Below, piece by piece: positions 16,636-25,220 of a stretch of 64,000 nt of DNA (positions within the stretch are counted from its first letter, which is position 1; the number at the start of each line of letters is the position of its first letter). Location of the stretch: positions 525,790 through 589,789 of the forward strand of contig CAKQGN010000001.1 of assembly GCA_934233745.1 (NCBI GenBank), read 5' to 3'. Under the pieces are notes generated by a model. That model worked only from the letters and a program-made list of their open reading frames with translations. It had not been told where the DNA came from and did not search any database. This DNA is from an uncultured Clostridia bacterium (GTDB taxonomy: Bacteria; Bacillota; Clostridia; Christensenellales; CAG-917). The position numbers and the translations under genes were made by a program.

Positions 16636-17013
16636 TTATTTGAAATAATCACGCAGTTTTTCGTCTAAGTCGAATACTTTAACGTTGCTGCCGAATACGC
16701 CTTCGGTTCTTTCTCCCGATTTGAATTTTACGGTGAATTCTTTGATTTTTCCGCACTTAGGACATTTGCACCATACATGAACGTCGGTTGTTGCGAGTCC
16801 TATTCCGCCCATTACGGACGTGCTGCCTTCTTCGGCCTTTACTATGTCTTTGTAAGACAATTTTGTTTTGCATTCGCTACATTTTAATCGGGATTTTTTG
16901 CGTACGATTAAAAATGTGGGGATAAAGATTGCGAGAAGGACAACGACAACAATAGAAATTATTTCAACGGTTTCGGTTGATGCTTGCGCGCTAATTAGTG
17001 TTTGAACGTTCAT
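16636..17013 (-). CDS. Membrane-anchored zinc-ribbon protein, hypothetical
   Basis: The 125-residue protein has one hydrophobic helix (about residues 17-37), a basic stop-transfer segment, then two Cys pairs, CSEC and CPKC, spaced to form one zinc ribbon, and a short charged tail. The ribbon should face the cytoplasm. I do not recognise a named family. It is divergent from a small XRE repressor, and the promoter between them (17061-17089) has a palindrome exactly in its spacer, so expression is probably controlled by that repressor. The start follows AAAGGAG. Confidence 0.7.
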   Translation of the reverse strand: MNVQTLISAQASTETVEIISIVVVVLLAIFIPTFLIVRKKSRLKCSECKTKLSYKDIVKAEEGSTSVMGGIGLATTDVHVWCKCPKCGKIKEFTVKFKSGERTEGVFGSNVKVFDLDEKLRDYFK

Positions 17014-17060
17014 AATTTTCTCCTTTGTTTTTTGTTTTAGGAATTATCTCCCTTTGAAAT

Positions 17061-17089
17061 ATTATATTCTTACAATAGTAAGATGTCAA
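17061..17089 (-). promoter_or_regulatory. Consensus promoter with embedded operator for the zinc-ribbon gene
   Basis: On the minus strand TTGACA and TATAAT are both perfect and 17 bases apart. The palindrome TCTTACAATAGTAAGA (17068-17083) fills the spacer, so a bound repressor would block RNA polymerase. Confidence 0.75.
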
Positions 17090-17093
17090 TACA

Positions 17094-17115
17094 TTTTCTT
17101 ACTTTTGTGAGAAAA
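17094..17115. promoter_or_regulatory. Second operator-like palindrome next to the XRE gene
   Basis: TTTTCTTAC and GTGAGAAAA flank four T. The core resembles the first palindrome and lies 29 bases from it centre to centre, eight bases before the XRE start codon. It is a likely autoregulatory site. Confidence 0.6.
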
Positions 17116-17122
17116 TATTTTT

Positions 17123-17344
17123 ATGGATAATAAGACTGCATTTGCACAAAATCTTAAAGAATTGCGTGAATCCGCCGGAATAGGGCAGGTTAAACTTGCC
17201 AACGATATCGGAGTCAGTAAGGGGATAATAAGTTTGTGGGAAAATGGAAAACGTGAGCCCACCTTGTCTTATTTGGTTGTAATTTGCAAGTATTTTAACG
17301 TATCGCTTGACTTTCTTGTCGGATTTGATGAAACATATAAATGA
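17123..17344 (+). CDS. XRE-family repressor
   Basis: The 73-residue protein is one helix-turn-helix domain with the Cro/C1 pattern (VKLANDIGVSKGIISLWENG). Its C-terminal NVSLDFLVGFDE segment is typical of the small phage-repressor-like regulators of Bacillota. It is divergent from the zinc-ribbon gene, and two related palindromes lie between them, which suggests it represses both. It has a weak ribosome site and a very short leader. A long terminator follows. Confidence 0.85.
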   Translation: MDNKTAFAQNLKELRESAGIGQVKLANDIGVSKGIISLWENGKREPTLSYLVVICKYFNVSLDFLVGFDETYK

Positions 17345-17371
17345 TAATATATGATTTGATAATCTATTATT

Positions 17372-17409
17372 AAATAAATAAACGGCAATGCTTGCCGTTT
17401 ATTTATTTT
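17372..17409. terminator. Bidirectional terminator
   Basis: AAATAAACGGCAA pairs perfectly with TTGCCGTTTATTT around a 3-base loop, with T-rich sequence on both sides. It serves the XRE gene and the converging cysteine-rich gene. Confidence 0.85.
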
Positions 17410-17434
17410 CCCTTTTTGTTACGATTTCTTTTAC

Positions 17435-18067
17435 TCAACTCGGAAACAGCGGCAGATCGAATACGCCTTGGCATGCGTCCTGGCTGAATTCCGTACAGGG
17501 CGGAATCTTGCAGTATCCGTATGATGGCACCAAAAGATTGACGGGTGCTTGTACGCTCAAAATTACGGTTACGCAACACGTGATATTGAACGTGTAGTCG
17601 CTTACGTAAGTACCTCTCGGCGAAGCCATATTGACGGTTGCCGCAACGACGGGGGAAATAACGCTGCCCGTCGGCACGCACATCACGACGTCCTGGGCGA
17701 TGTTCACCGTGCTTGTCCCCGTGCCTGCCGTTCCGTTTGCGTCGGTATAGGCAATCTGAACGGGAATAGAAACGGTTGCCGTGACTCTGGAAAGTCCTGC
17801 TCGGTCGGCAATCGGGGTGATTGTAAGGGCGGTTATCGTGCCTGTGGAAGAAGTGGACGAGCCGCCGACAAAGGTGAGCGGAAGCGTGGGGGTTGTCGGC
17901 GAAATATTTGTGAGCGTAACCGTTTGGTCAATGCTTGTCTGCATCATGCAGGCATCAAATATTTTCGTCGTCTGAATGCACACTTTTTCGCACAAACCGT
18001 TCATCGGATTGCCGTTGATGTTCCCGGGACATCTGTCTATGGTAGAGTTGTTGTTGCAAAAAGACAT
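17435..18067 (-). CDS. Cysteine-rich protein, possible spore-surface component
   Basis: The 210-residue protein has an N-terminal Cys-rich segment (CNNNSTIDRC, CEKVCIQTT), a long Thr/Ser/Val-rich beta-type middle and a Cys-containing end (CCVTVIL, CKIPPC). It has no signal peptide or membrane helix. This composition is common in coat and exosporium proteins, but I do not recognise a named family. The start at 18067 follows a strong AGGAGGT; the frame extends 28 codons further without one. A CATATACTG box with AC 16 bases upstream, at 18094-18120, resembles a SigK promoter and would fit late mother-cell expression. Confidence 0.55.
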   Translation of the reverse strand: MSFCNNNSTIDRCPGNINGNPMNGLCEKVCIQTTKIFDACMMQTSIDQTVTLTNISPTTPTLPLTFVGGSSTSSTGTITALTITPIADRAGLSRVTATVSIPVQIAYTDANGTAGTGTSTVNIAQDVVMCVPTGSVISPVVAATVNMASPRGTYVSDYTFNITCCVTVILSVQAPVNLLVPSYGYCKIPPCTEFSQDACQGVFDLPLFPS

Positions 18068-18093
18068 CTTTTTACCTCCTTTTATATTTGTCA

Positions 18094-18120
18094 CAGTATA
18101 TGCGAAACGGTTTTTTTTGT
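18094..18120 (-). promoter_or_regulatory. Possible SigK-type promoter
   Basis: The minus strand reads AC, 16 bases, then CATATACTG, close to the SigK pattern AC-N16/17-CATAnnnTA. It lies about 27 bases before the start codon. This is inference from a weak consensus. Confidence 0.3.
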
Positions 18121-18197
18121 TGCCAAGACCTGTTTTTTTGGAAGGGAACAAGCGGTTTTGTTATGTTAAAATTTATAAAAAATTTATAAAAAAATCA

Positions 18198-18226
18198 GGT
18201 GTTTTACGGCAAAAATCCACCTGAAA
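18198..18226 (-). terminator. Terminator-like hairpin in the mraZ upstream gap
   Basis: TCAGGTG and CACCTGA pair, with seven T following on the minus strand. It lies upstream of the cysteine-rich gene and could stop leftward read-through from the mraZ promoter region or act as an attenuator. I see nothing else in 18121-18360. Confidence 0.45.
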
Positions 18227-18367
18227 GATACAGTTTTTATTGCAAGGTATACGCAAATTTTTCGATTTTGTATATAGTTTACTTGTGAACACAAATGCAA
18301 ATTTACAATCTAAATAAACGTGACTAAACAGACGAAAAAAATTTGGGTTAAAAATGGAAAATTGTAG

Positions 18368-18401
18368 TTGACAAGACGATTATATTGTTATACAATAACA
18401 A
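18368..18401 (+). promoter_or_regulatory. Promoter of the division and cell-wall cluster
   Basis: TTGACA (18368-18373) and TACAAT (18391-18396) are 17 bases apart. The inverted repeat TTGTTA-N5-TAACAA overlaps the -10 box. MraZ normally binds repeated elements here, but I could not find a clear set of MraZ boxes. Confidence 0.75.
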
Positions 18402-18438
18402 GCGTAAAGGGTGTAGTACCCTCAAAAAGGAAAGACAA

Positions 18439-18882
18439 ATGCCAAAATTTATGCTCGGAAACGCTCGTCATCAACTCGACGAGAGAAATAGGTTCAGGAT
18501 TCCCGTCAAGTTCCGCGAAGGGCTTGGCTCAAATCCGTATTACCTTCCCGGCAAAAACGGCTGTTTGTATATCGTTCCCGAAGAGAGATTCGAAGAAATG
18601 TTCGCACCGTTCATCAATCAGAATCCCTACACATCGGATACGGACGAATTTACCTCGACGGTGTTTTCTTTCAGCGGTCCGCTCGAAGAGGACGCGCAGG
18701 GCAGAGTTTCTTTGGACAAGAACATCAAAGAGAAATTCGGCATCGACAAAGAAATGGTTTTCGTCGGCAAGGCGACATATCTCGAAGTATGGCCGGCGGA
18801 GGCATGGGACGCAAGATACGGCGTACTCGATCCGGGCAAGATCGACAAGATGATTCAAGACCTCAAAAAATACGGGGTGTAA
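18439..18882 (+). CDS. mraZ: Transcriptional regulator MraZ
   Basis: The 147-residue protein contains two tandem SpoVT/AbrB-like MraZ repeats, each with the D-x-K/R-x-R-hydrophobic core (LDERNRFRIPVKFR and AQGRVSLDKNIK). MraZ forms a ring-shaped oligomer that binds its own promoter and controls the division and cell-wall operon. The start is ATG 18439 with AAAAGGAAAG upstream. It sits two bases before rsmH, as in nearly all bacteria. Confidence 0.95.
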   Translation: MPKFMLGNARHQLDERNRFRIPVKFREGLGSNPYYLPGKNGCLYIVPEERFEEMFAPFINQNPYTSDTDEFTSTVFSFSGPLEEDAQGRVSLDKNIKEKFGIDKEMVFVGKATYLEVWPAEAWDARYGVLDPGKIDKMIQDLKKYGV

Positions 18883-18884
18883 AG

Positions 18885-19820
18885 ATGGAATTCGCACACG
18901 TTCCGGTGATGCTTGGCGAGTGCCTTGACGGATTGAAAATCAAAAGCGACGGGATTTATGTGGACGGTACTGTCGGCGGCGCGGGACACTCGGTTGAGAT
19001 TGCCAAAAGACTGGGCGAGGGCGGAATGCTTATTGCGGTTGACCGCGACAGCGACGCTCTCGAAGCGGCAGGCAAAAGACTTGCTCCTTACAAAGATAAA
19101 GTGACGTTTGTTCACGACGACTACAAGAACCTCATGTCCGAACTCGATATGCTCGGAATCGGCGAGGTGGACGGAATTCTTCTCGATTTGGGTGTGAGCA
19201 GCTATCAGCTCGACAACGCCGAGAGAGGATTCAGTTATATGAAAGACGCACCGCTGGATATGCGTATGGACAGGGAACAACCCTTGACGGCATACGATGT
19301 GGTGAACAAATACGACGAAAGAGAGATTGCAAATATTCTCTTCGATTACGGTGAAGAAAAACTTGCAAGAGTCATTGCAAAAAACATCGTGACAAAGAGA
19401 GCGCAAAAGCCTGTCGAAACCACGCTCGAACTTGCAAAGATAGTCGAAGACAGTTATCCCGCAAAGACGAGATGGAAATTCGGACACCCCGCAAAACGCA
19501 CGTTTCAAGCGATAAGGATTGCCGTCAACGGCGAACTCAATGCGCTTGACGAAGCGATTACGGCGATGGCAAGACGGTTGAAAAAGGGCGGTAGAATGGC
19601 GGTTATCACCTTTCATTCGCTCGAAGACAGAATCGTCAAATCCGCTTTCAGAGAACTAAATCTCGCATGCACGTGTCCGCCGGACTTCCCGGTGTGCGTA
19701 TGCGGCAAGGTTCAGGAAGTTGAGCTTGTAAACAAAAAGCCGATTGTCGCAAGCGAAGAGGAGCAGAGAAACAATCCTCGTTCGCAAAGCGCAAAACTCA
19801 GAATCGTCGAAAGGCTTTGA
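18885..19820 (+). CDS. rsmH: 16S rRNA (cytosine-1402-N4)-methyltransferase RsmH
   Basis: The 311-residue enzyme uses S-adenosylmethionine to methylate C1402 in the ribosomal P site. The start region HVPVMLGECLDGL, the SAM loop DGTVGGAGHS, and ITFHSLEDRIVK near the C-terminus are signatures of the MraW/RsmH family. The start is ATG 18885, two bases after mraZ; the frame runs on upstream inside mraZ but has no ribosome site there. Confidence 0.96.
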   Translation: MEFAHVPVMLGECLDGLKIKSDGIYVDGTVGGAGHSVEIAKRLGEGGMLIAVDRDSDALEAAGKRLAPYKDKVTFVHDDYKNLMSELDMLGIGEVDGILLDLGVSSYQLDNAERGFSYMKDAPLDMRMDREQPLTAYDVVNKYDEREIANILFDYGEEKLARVIAKNIVTKRAQKPVETTLELAKIVEDSYPAKTRWKFGHPAKRTFQAIRIAVNGELNALDEAITAMARRLKKGGRMAVITFHSLEDRIVKSAFRELNLACTCPPDFPVCVCGKVQEVELVNKKPIVASEEEQRNNPRSQSAKLRIVERL

Positions 19821-19935
19821 GCTTAAAAAACAAACAGAAAAAACAAAACGTAAAACAAAAAAATATAAAGAAGGGAAAATCGAGATTCTAATAGGGGCAA
19901 AAATAGAATATCGATAATCTAAAAAGGGGCACGTT

Positions 19936-20739
19936 ATGGCAATCACATTGGACGAATTGTTGGGTAGAAATACAAAAGAGGCGACGCAAAACAACGTCAC
20001 CGGTTTTCCTTCATACGAAGATTTCAAAACTTCGCGCATGAATCAACCGGCATCGTATCAACCGGTGCAGAACGTGCGTTACAATTTCGATATGGCACCC
20101 GCAAGAGAAGTGCGTTCTGCCGAAAGCGTAAGAAACTATGAAGCGTCTCGTCCGTATGTTGCTCCTCAATCGAGCGAATATCAAACGAGAGAATATCCCT
20201 TCTACGACACCATGCAACAAAGAGCGCAACAATATGCGCCCGTACAATATCAGCAACCGGTTGAATATCAGGCTCCGACGCAAACTTACGATCAGGTGCA
20301 ATATGCCGAGCCTCAAGTTCAACGCGTGCAACAAGCACCCGCTCACGAAAGTTTCTATGAGTTTACGGCGCAGGATACCGAAAGAGCAAGCGATCAGGAA
20401 CTTTACGCAAGACTTTCGCACTCCAACATGAGCAGCGCTCCCGTCTTTGAGGACAGTGCGGTGCAAAGCGTTCAACGCACGGGACTTTTTGCTCGCAAGG
20501 CGCAAAAAACACAGGATGTAAGCGAACAAAAACAACGCGCACGTCTCAACACCAAAGGCAAAATCATACTCGGCGTATATCTTGCGGTAATTGCGCTCGT
20601 TGCGTCGCTCATCATCGTAAACGCAACCAAAATCAATCAAGGCAAAGCTTTGACTCCGACTTCCGAGGTGAAAGCAGCTGCACAAGCGAATAATACGGAA
20701 TCTTTTGAAATAGATTCTAAATATGAAGTTCGCATCTGA
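19936..20739 (+). CDS. Single-pass membrane protein in the ftsL position
   Basis: The 267-residue protein starts with about 200 residues of Gln/Tyr/Pro/Ala-rich, probably disordered cytoplasmic sequence. One membrane helix follows (about 212-232), with only about 35 outside residues. It occupies the place of ftsL, between rsmH and the transpeptidase, and overlaps the transpeptidase start by 17 bases. FtsL normally has a short cytoplasmic tail and an extracellular leucine-zipper coiled coil; neither is seen. It may be a divergent divisome protein that has taken the FtsL slot, or a lineage-specific adapter. The ribosome site is AGGGGC. Confidence 0.6.
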   Translation: MAITLDELLGRNTKEATQNNVTGFPSYEDFKTSRMNQPASYQPVQNVRYNFDMAPAREVRSAESVRNYEASRPYVAPQSSEYQTREYPFYDTMQQRAQQYAPVQYQQPVEYQAPTQTYDQVQYAEPQVQRVQQAPAHESFYEFTAQDTERASDQELYARLSHSNMSSAPVFEDSAVQSVQRTGLFARKAQKTQDVSEQKQRARLNTKGKIILGVYLAVIALVASLIIVNATKINQGKALTPTSEVKAAAQANNTESFEIDSKYEVRI

Positions 20740-22648
20740 AAAACAGACAAAACCCAATCTTCTTTATAATCCAACAAAAAGGCTGTCGGCAATACTATTG
20801 CTGATGGTCTTTTTGTTTTCGGCGATTTTCGCAAAGATGTTTGCCGTCATCGTCGTAGAGGGCGAATCTTTGCAAGTAAAGGCTATCGATCAATGGCTTC
20901 GCGATGTTCCCACAGACGCACCGAGGGGCAACATTGTGGATAAAAACGGAAAAATCCTTGCGTCTACGGCAACGAGATATAATTTGTACGTAAGACCGAG
21001 CAACACACCCGACAAAGAGGGCGTTGCAAAACTTTTGTGCGAGGTGTTAGGTTATGAGTATCAAAGCACGTTATCAAAAATTTCCAAACGCACGAGCGAA
21101 GTTACGGTTGCCACAAAAGTCACGAAAGAGCAATTGAACATAGTGTACGCGTCGGGACTTAAAGGCATTTATTATTCGGAGGACAATTTCCGTTATTATC
21201 CGTACGGCGACTTTATGACGCAGGTGCTTGGTTTTTGTTCGAGCGACGGATTCGGTCAGACGGGACTGGAATCGTATTACGACAAATATCTGACGGGAAT
21301 AAACGGCAAGATTCTGACGGAAACCGACCTTGTGGGGCGTTCGCTCGACGGCGGTTTGAGTTATTATCTTCCGTCCGTATCGGGACTTGACTTAAAAACG
21401 ACGCTTGACGCCGGCATACAAAGTATAGTAGAAGGTGCGGTGCGCAATGCCGTTGCCAAATTCAACCCTAAAGGCGTTGCGTGTATAGTGATGGATTATT
21501 CCACGGGCGGAATCGCGGCACTTTGCGAATATCCGTCGTTTGATTTGAACAACGTTCCTCGCAACGATTTGACAACGCTTTTCGAGTGTTCTAAAAGCAA
21601 AATCATTTCAACGGTATACGAACCCGGTTCGACTTTCAAAATCCTTACGTCCGCGGCGGCGTTGGATTCGGGAAAGGTTCACACAAGCGATAGATTTTAT
21701 TGCGCAGGCTCAAAAGTCGTGGACGGCAAAAAAATCAGGTGCTGGAAGTCGAAAGGTCACGGTTCGATAGATTTCGGTCAGGGCGTCGAGTCAAGCTGCA
21801 ACTGCGTGTTTATGGAATGCGCCTTGCGAATGGGGACGAACAGCTTTTACGACTATATGTCGGCGTTCGGACTTTCAAGCAAGACAGGCGTGGATATGAC
21901 GGGGGAAACGAGCGGAATATTCATTGCGCGCAATCTTGTCAAAAACGTCGACTTGGCGCGCATAGGATTCGGACAAGCGGTTGCCGTAACTCCGATAGGA
22001 TTGCTTGCGGCGACGTCGAGCGTTGTAAACGGCGGGGTAAAAGTCACGCCGCACGTAATGAACGAAATTAAATCGGCAAACGGCACCGTGGCGAGTTACG
22101 GAATATCCGGCGGCGAAAGGGTTGTATCCGAGCAAACGTCAAAAACCATGTGCGAATTGTTGCAAAGAGTTGTTACCACGGGGAGCGGCAAGGGGGCGTA
22201 TGTCCCCGGATATAAAATTCTCGGCAAAACGGGTACGGCGCAAAAATACGAAAACGGGCAAATCGCAAGAGGGAAATATATCTCGTCGTTTCTCGGCTTT
22301 TCGGTGAGCGAGGGAGCAAATTACGGCGTGCTTTTCATCGTTGACGAACCGAAAGGGTATATGTATTACGGCTCGCTCGTGGCGGCTCCGATGGTGGGCG
22401 ACATTTTTGAGAGTATGTTTGCGTATTTGGGGACAGAGCCACGTTATACGGGGCAGGAGGAGTCGATAATCGGCAAGGAATTTATTTTGCCGTCTTTTGA
22501 AGGGCTAAGTCTAATCGAGGCAAAAAATCAATTGAGAAAGCTGGGTTTATACGTTGAAACGGACGGCGACGGAGATGTCGTAAAGGGACAATATCCGCTT
22601 GCCGGCGTAAAGGTCGATAAGAGAAACACGGTGCTTTTGCTCACTTGA
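20723..22648 (+). CDS. Class B penicillin-binding protein with PASTA domain (FtsI/SpoVD type)
   Basis: The 641-residue transpeptidase has an N-terminal membrane helix (about 22-44), a dimerisation domain beginning DAPRGNIVDKNGK, and the active-site motifs STFK, SCN and KTGTAQ. One C-terminal PASTA domain follows (LPSFEGLSLIEAKNQLRKLG). It cross-links septal peptidoglycan outside the membrane. A PASTA tail is typical of SpoVD, the sporulation-specific form, but this is the only PBP in the cluster, so it may be the vegetative FtsI or serve both roles. Translation is probably coupled to the overlapping upstream gene. Confidence 0.92.
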   Translation: MKFASEKQTKPNLLYNPTKRLSAILLLMVFLFSAIFAKMFAVIVVEGESLQVKAIDQWLRDVPTDAPRGNIVDKNGKILASTATRYNLYVRPSNTPDKEGVAKLLCEVLGYEYQSTLSKISKRTSEVTVATKVTKEQLNIVYASGLKGIYYSEDNFRYYPYGDFMTQVLGFCSSDGFGQTGLESYYDKYLTGINGKILTETDLVGRSLDGGLSYYLPSVSGLDLKTTLDAGIQSIVEGAVRNAVAKFNPKGVACIVMDYSTGGIAALCEYPSFDLNNVPRNDLTTLFECSKSKIISTVYEPGSTFKILTSAAALDSGKVHTSDRFYCAGSKVVDGKKIRCWKSKGHGSIDFGQGVESSCNCVFMECALRMGTNSFYDYMSAFGLSSKTGVDMTGETSGIFIARNLVKNVDLARIGFGQAVAVTPIGLLAATSSVVNGGVKVTPHVMNEIKSANGTVASYGISGGERVVSEQTSKTMCELLQRVVTTGSGKGAYVPGYKILGKTGTAQKYENGQIARGKYISSFLGFSVSEGANYGVLFIVDEPKGYMYYGSLVAAPMVGDIFESMFAYLGTEPRYTGQEESIIGKEFILPSFEGLSLIEAKNQLRKLGLYVETDGDGDVVKGQYPLAGVKVDKRNTVLLLT

Positions 22649-22723
22649 CAATCGTTATATATACGATAAAGGTTTTATAAATTACCGTGAAAAGATTTTC
22701 CGTTTGTGTCTAAGATTGCGGTT

Positions 22724-22769
22724 GGGTTGATAATGTTTTCTACACTCATTATTATGAGTGTATCAACCC
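22724..22769 (+). promoter_or_regulatory. Extended hairpin abutting the murE ribosome site
   Basis: GGGTTGAT (22724-22731) pairs with ATCAACCC (22762-22769), and ACACTCAT pairs with ATGAGTGT inside, leaving a 10-base bulge on one side only. The hairpin ends two bases before the GGAGG of murE and has no T run, so translational or RNA-stability control is more likely than termination. Confidence 0.45.
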
Positions 22770-22785
22770 TTGGAGGACGCAACTT

Positions 22786-24219
22786 ATGAAACTTGAAAAC
22801 TTGCTTTACGGCGTAGAAATCCAAAAGACAAATTTAGACCTGAACACAGAAATCAAAGAGATAAAAATCGATTCGAGAAAGGTTGAGGACGGCGATTTGT
22901 TCGTATGTCTGGAAGGCGTCAACGATGACGGCAACAATCATCTTTGCGAGATTGGCGCGGATTTTGTCGCTCTCACCGAAAAAGAGTGGCACGGCGGCAA
23001 ATACGTGCTTGTCAAAGACGCCCGAAAAGCATATGCGCAAGTGTGCGAAAACCGTTTTTTACGTCCGCTCGAAGGCATGAAATTCGTTGCGGTTGTAGGC
23101 ACGAACGGCAAGACGTCGACTGCGCATTATATCGATTCGATTTTGACTTTTGCAGGTGTAAAAACGGGGCTTATCGGCACGGAAGGACACTATATTCTCG
23201 GCGAAAAAGTCGGGCAGAGTCTGACGACGCCCGACCCTTACGAACTGAACGAGTTGTTTTTCAAAATGCGCACAAGAGGCGTGGACGTCGTGATTGCCGA
23301 GGTGAGCGCGCACGCTATATATCTCGAAAAGCTCGGCGACATAAAAGCGGATGTCGCGATTTTGACAAACATATCCCAAGACCATTTGGACTTCTTCAAA
23401 GATTTTTCAAACTATCAAAGTGTAAAAATGTCCTATTTCGAGGATGGGCACGCAAAGACGGCGGTTGTCAACGTCGACGATAAAAGCGGTCGGATTTTGC
23501 TCAAACGGCTCGAAGAAAAGGGGAACGTAAAGACGCTGACTTACGGCTTGTACAATCCCGCCGATTGCTTTGCGGTGAATGTCGCGGAGGATATAGACGG
23601 AGTGAAGTTTGTGGCAAATCTCAACGACGACATCGTGGACGTAAAATCCTCTCTTTTCGGCGAGTTTAACGTTTACAATCTTTTGGGTGCCATGAGCGTG
23701 TGTACTCTTTTGGGCATCGACTCTGCAACGCTCTCGCATGCCGTGAGAAAAATAAAGGCGGTAAAGGGCAGATTTTCGGTTTTGCACACCGAAAAAGGGA
23801 CTATAATTGTGGACTTCGCTCATACGCCGGAGGGACTTAAAAACTTGCTTTCTACTGCGAGAACCCTAACAAAATCACGGCTTATAACGTTGTTCGGTTG
23901 CGGCGGAGAAAGGGATAAGACCAAGCGTGCGCAAATGGGGAAAATCGCGTCCGAATACAGCGATTATATCGTGCTTACAAGCGACAATCCGCGCGGAGAG
24001 GACGCGCTCGATATCATCAGACAAATCGAGTGGGGCGTGAGTATAAAGGATGTAAAGTGTATCGTAGACAGACCCGAAGCCGTGCGATTTGCGCTCAACG
24101 AAATGGAAGAAGGCGACACGCTCGTGCTTGCAGGCAAAGGCAATGAAAACTACCTCGAAATCAAAGGTAAAAGAATTCCGTACAACGATTTCGATATGGT
24201 GGCGAGGTACGCAAGATAA
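22786..24219 (+). CDS. murE: UDP-MurNAc-tripeptide synthetase MurE (meso-DAP type)
   Basis: The 477-residue Mur ligase has the ATP loop GTNGKTSTAHY, the carbamylated-Lys region and, near the C-terminus, the selectivity motif DNPR. DNPR marks enzymes adding meso-diaminopimelate to UDP-MurNAc-Ala-Glu in the cytosol, so the wall is probably of the DAP type. A bulged hairpin precedes the ribosome site. murF, its usual neighbour, is absent. Its TAA overlaps the mraY ATG by one base. Confidence 0.95.
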   Translation: MKLENLLYGVEIQKTNLDLNTEIKEIKIDSRKVEDGDLFVCLEGVNDDGNNHLCEIGADFVALTEKEWHGGKYVLVKDARKAYAQVCENRFLRPLEGMKFVAVVGTNGKTSTAHYIDSILTFAGVKTGLIGTEGHYILGEKVGQSLTTPDPYELNELFFKMRTRGVDVVIAEVSAHAIYLEKLGDIKADVAILTNISQDHLDFFKDFSNYQSVKMSYFEDGHAKTAVVNVDDKSGRILLKRLEEKGNVKTLTYGLYNPADCFAVNVAEDIDGVKFVANLNDDIVDVKSSLFGEFNVYNLLGAMSVCTLLGIDSATLSHAVRKIKAVKGRFSVLHTEKGTIIVDFAHTPEGLKNLLSTARTLTKSRLITLFGCGGERDKTKRAQMGKIASEYSDYIVLTSDNPRGEDALDIIRQIEWGVSIKDVKCIVDRPEAVRFALNEMEEGDTLVLAGKGNENYLEIKGKRIPYNDFDMVARYAR

Positions 24220-25220
24220 TGAGCGGTCTTGTCAAAATACTTTTGTATTTCATAGCTTCGGTCGCTCTTTCGTTGCTTGTCGCGCCGCCGATTGTCAAGC
24301 TGATGAGCAAACTCAAAGCGAAACAGACGGTTTTGGGATATGTCAAGCAACACGAGCATAAAAGCGGCACCCCGACTATGGGAGGATTTATCTTCCTTTT
24401 GCCGACGATTGTGTTTTCGCTTGTGGAGTTTAAGCGATTTTCGCTTGTCGCAACGGCGGTTACGGCAGGTTTTTGCGTGCTTGGATTTTTGGACGATTAT
24501 ATCAAAATCCGCTATGCGCGCAATCTGGGATTGAAACCCTATCAAAAGATAATCGGACAACTCGGTTTAAGTTTTGCGGCGGGGTGGTTTGTCTATGCCT
24601 CAAAGGACATCGGTACGGCGATAAATCTGCCGTTTACCGCCTATATGCTCGATATGAAATGGGGAATTATTCCGTTTGTCATGCTCGTTTACGTCGCGAC
24701 CACAAACTGCGTAAACCTCACTGACGGACTCGACGGACTTGCGGGATATACTTCGGTTGCTTATTTTTTGTGGTTTTCCATGCTTCTATACTTTGTATAT
24801 GACGATGCCGTAAAGTCGGGCAACGAGGCGTATGCGAAAGAAATCCTCTCATTGTGCGTGTTTTCGGCGTCCGTTCTCGGAGGATTGCTCGGATATCTGG
24901 TGGTCAACGGCTATCCTGCCAAAATTATGATGGGGGATACAGGTTCGCTCGCGCTCGGTGCGGCGTGCGCATCCGTTGCCGTTTTTTCAAAAAATCCGCT
25001 TTTAATCGTCACATCGGGCATAATGTACGTGCTTTCCGGCATATCAGTTATATTGCAGGTGCTTTACTACAAACTCACCAAGAAACGTATATTTCTTATG
25101 GCTCCTTTTCATCACCACCTGGAAATGAAAGGGCTGCACGAATCAAAAATCGTGACTATATACTTTGTTGCGAGCATGGTAGGCGGCGCACTGACGCTGA
25201 TATTTGCGAGGGCGATATGA
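24219..25220 (+). CDS. mraY: Phospho-MurNAc-pentapeptide translocase MraY
   Basis: The 333-residue protein has about ten membrane helices and the MraY loops with GTPTMGG, FLDDYIK, NLTDGLDGLA, MGDTGSLALG and PFHHHLEMKG, which bind Mg and substrate. It transfers phospho-MurNAc-pentapeptide to undecaprenyl phosphate, making lipid I at the inner face of the membrane. It is coupled to murE by a one-base overlap and to murD by ATGA. Confidence 0.97.
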   Translation: MSGLVKILLYFIASVALSLLVAPPIVKLMSKLKAKQTVLGYVKQHEHKSGTPTMGGFIFLLPTIVFSLVEFKRFSLVATAVTAGFCVLGFLDDYIKIRYARNLGLKPYQKIIGQLGLSFAAGWFVYASKDIGTAINLPFTAYMLDMKWGIIPFVMLVYVATTNCVNLTDGLDGLAGYTSVAYFLWFSMLLYFVYDDAVKSGNEAYAKEILSLCVFSASVLGGLLGYLVVNGYPAKIMMGDTGSLALGAACASVAVFSKNPLLIVTSGIMYVLSGISVILQVLYYKLTKKRIFLMAPFHHHLEMKGLHESKIVTIYFVASMVGGALTLIFARAI

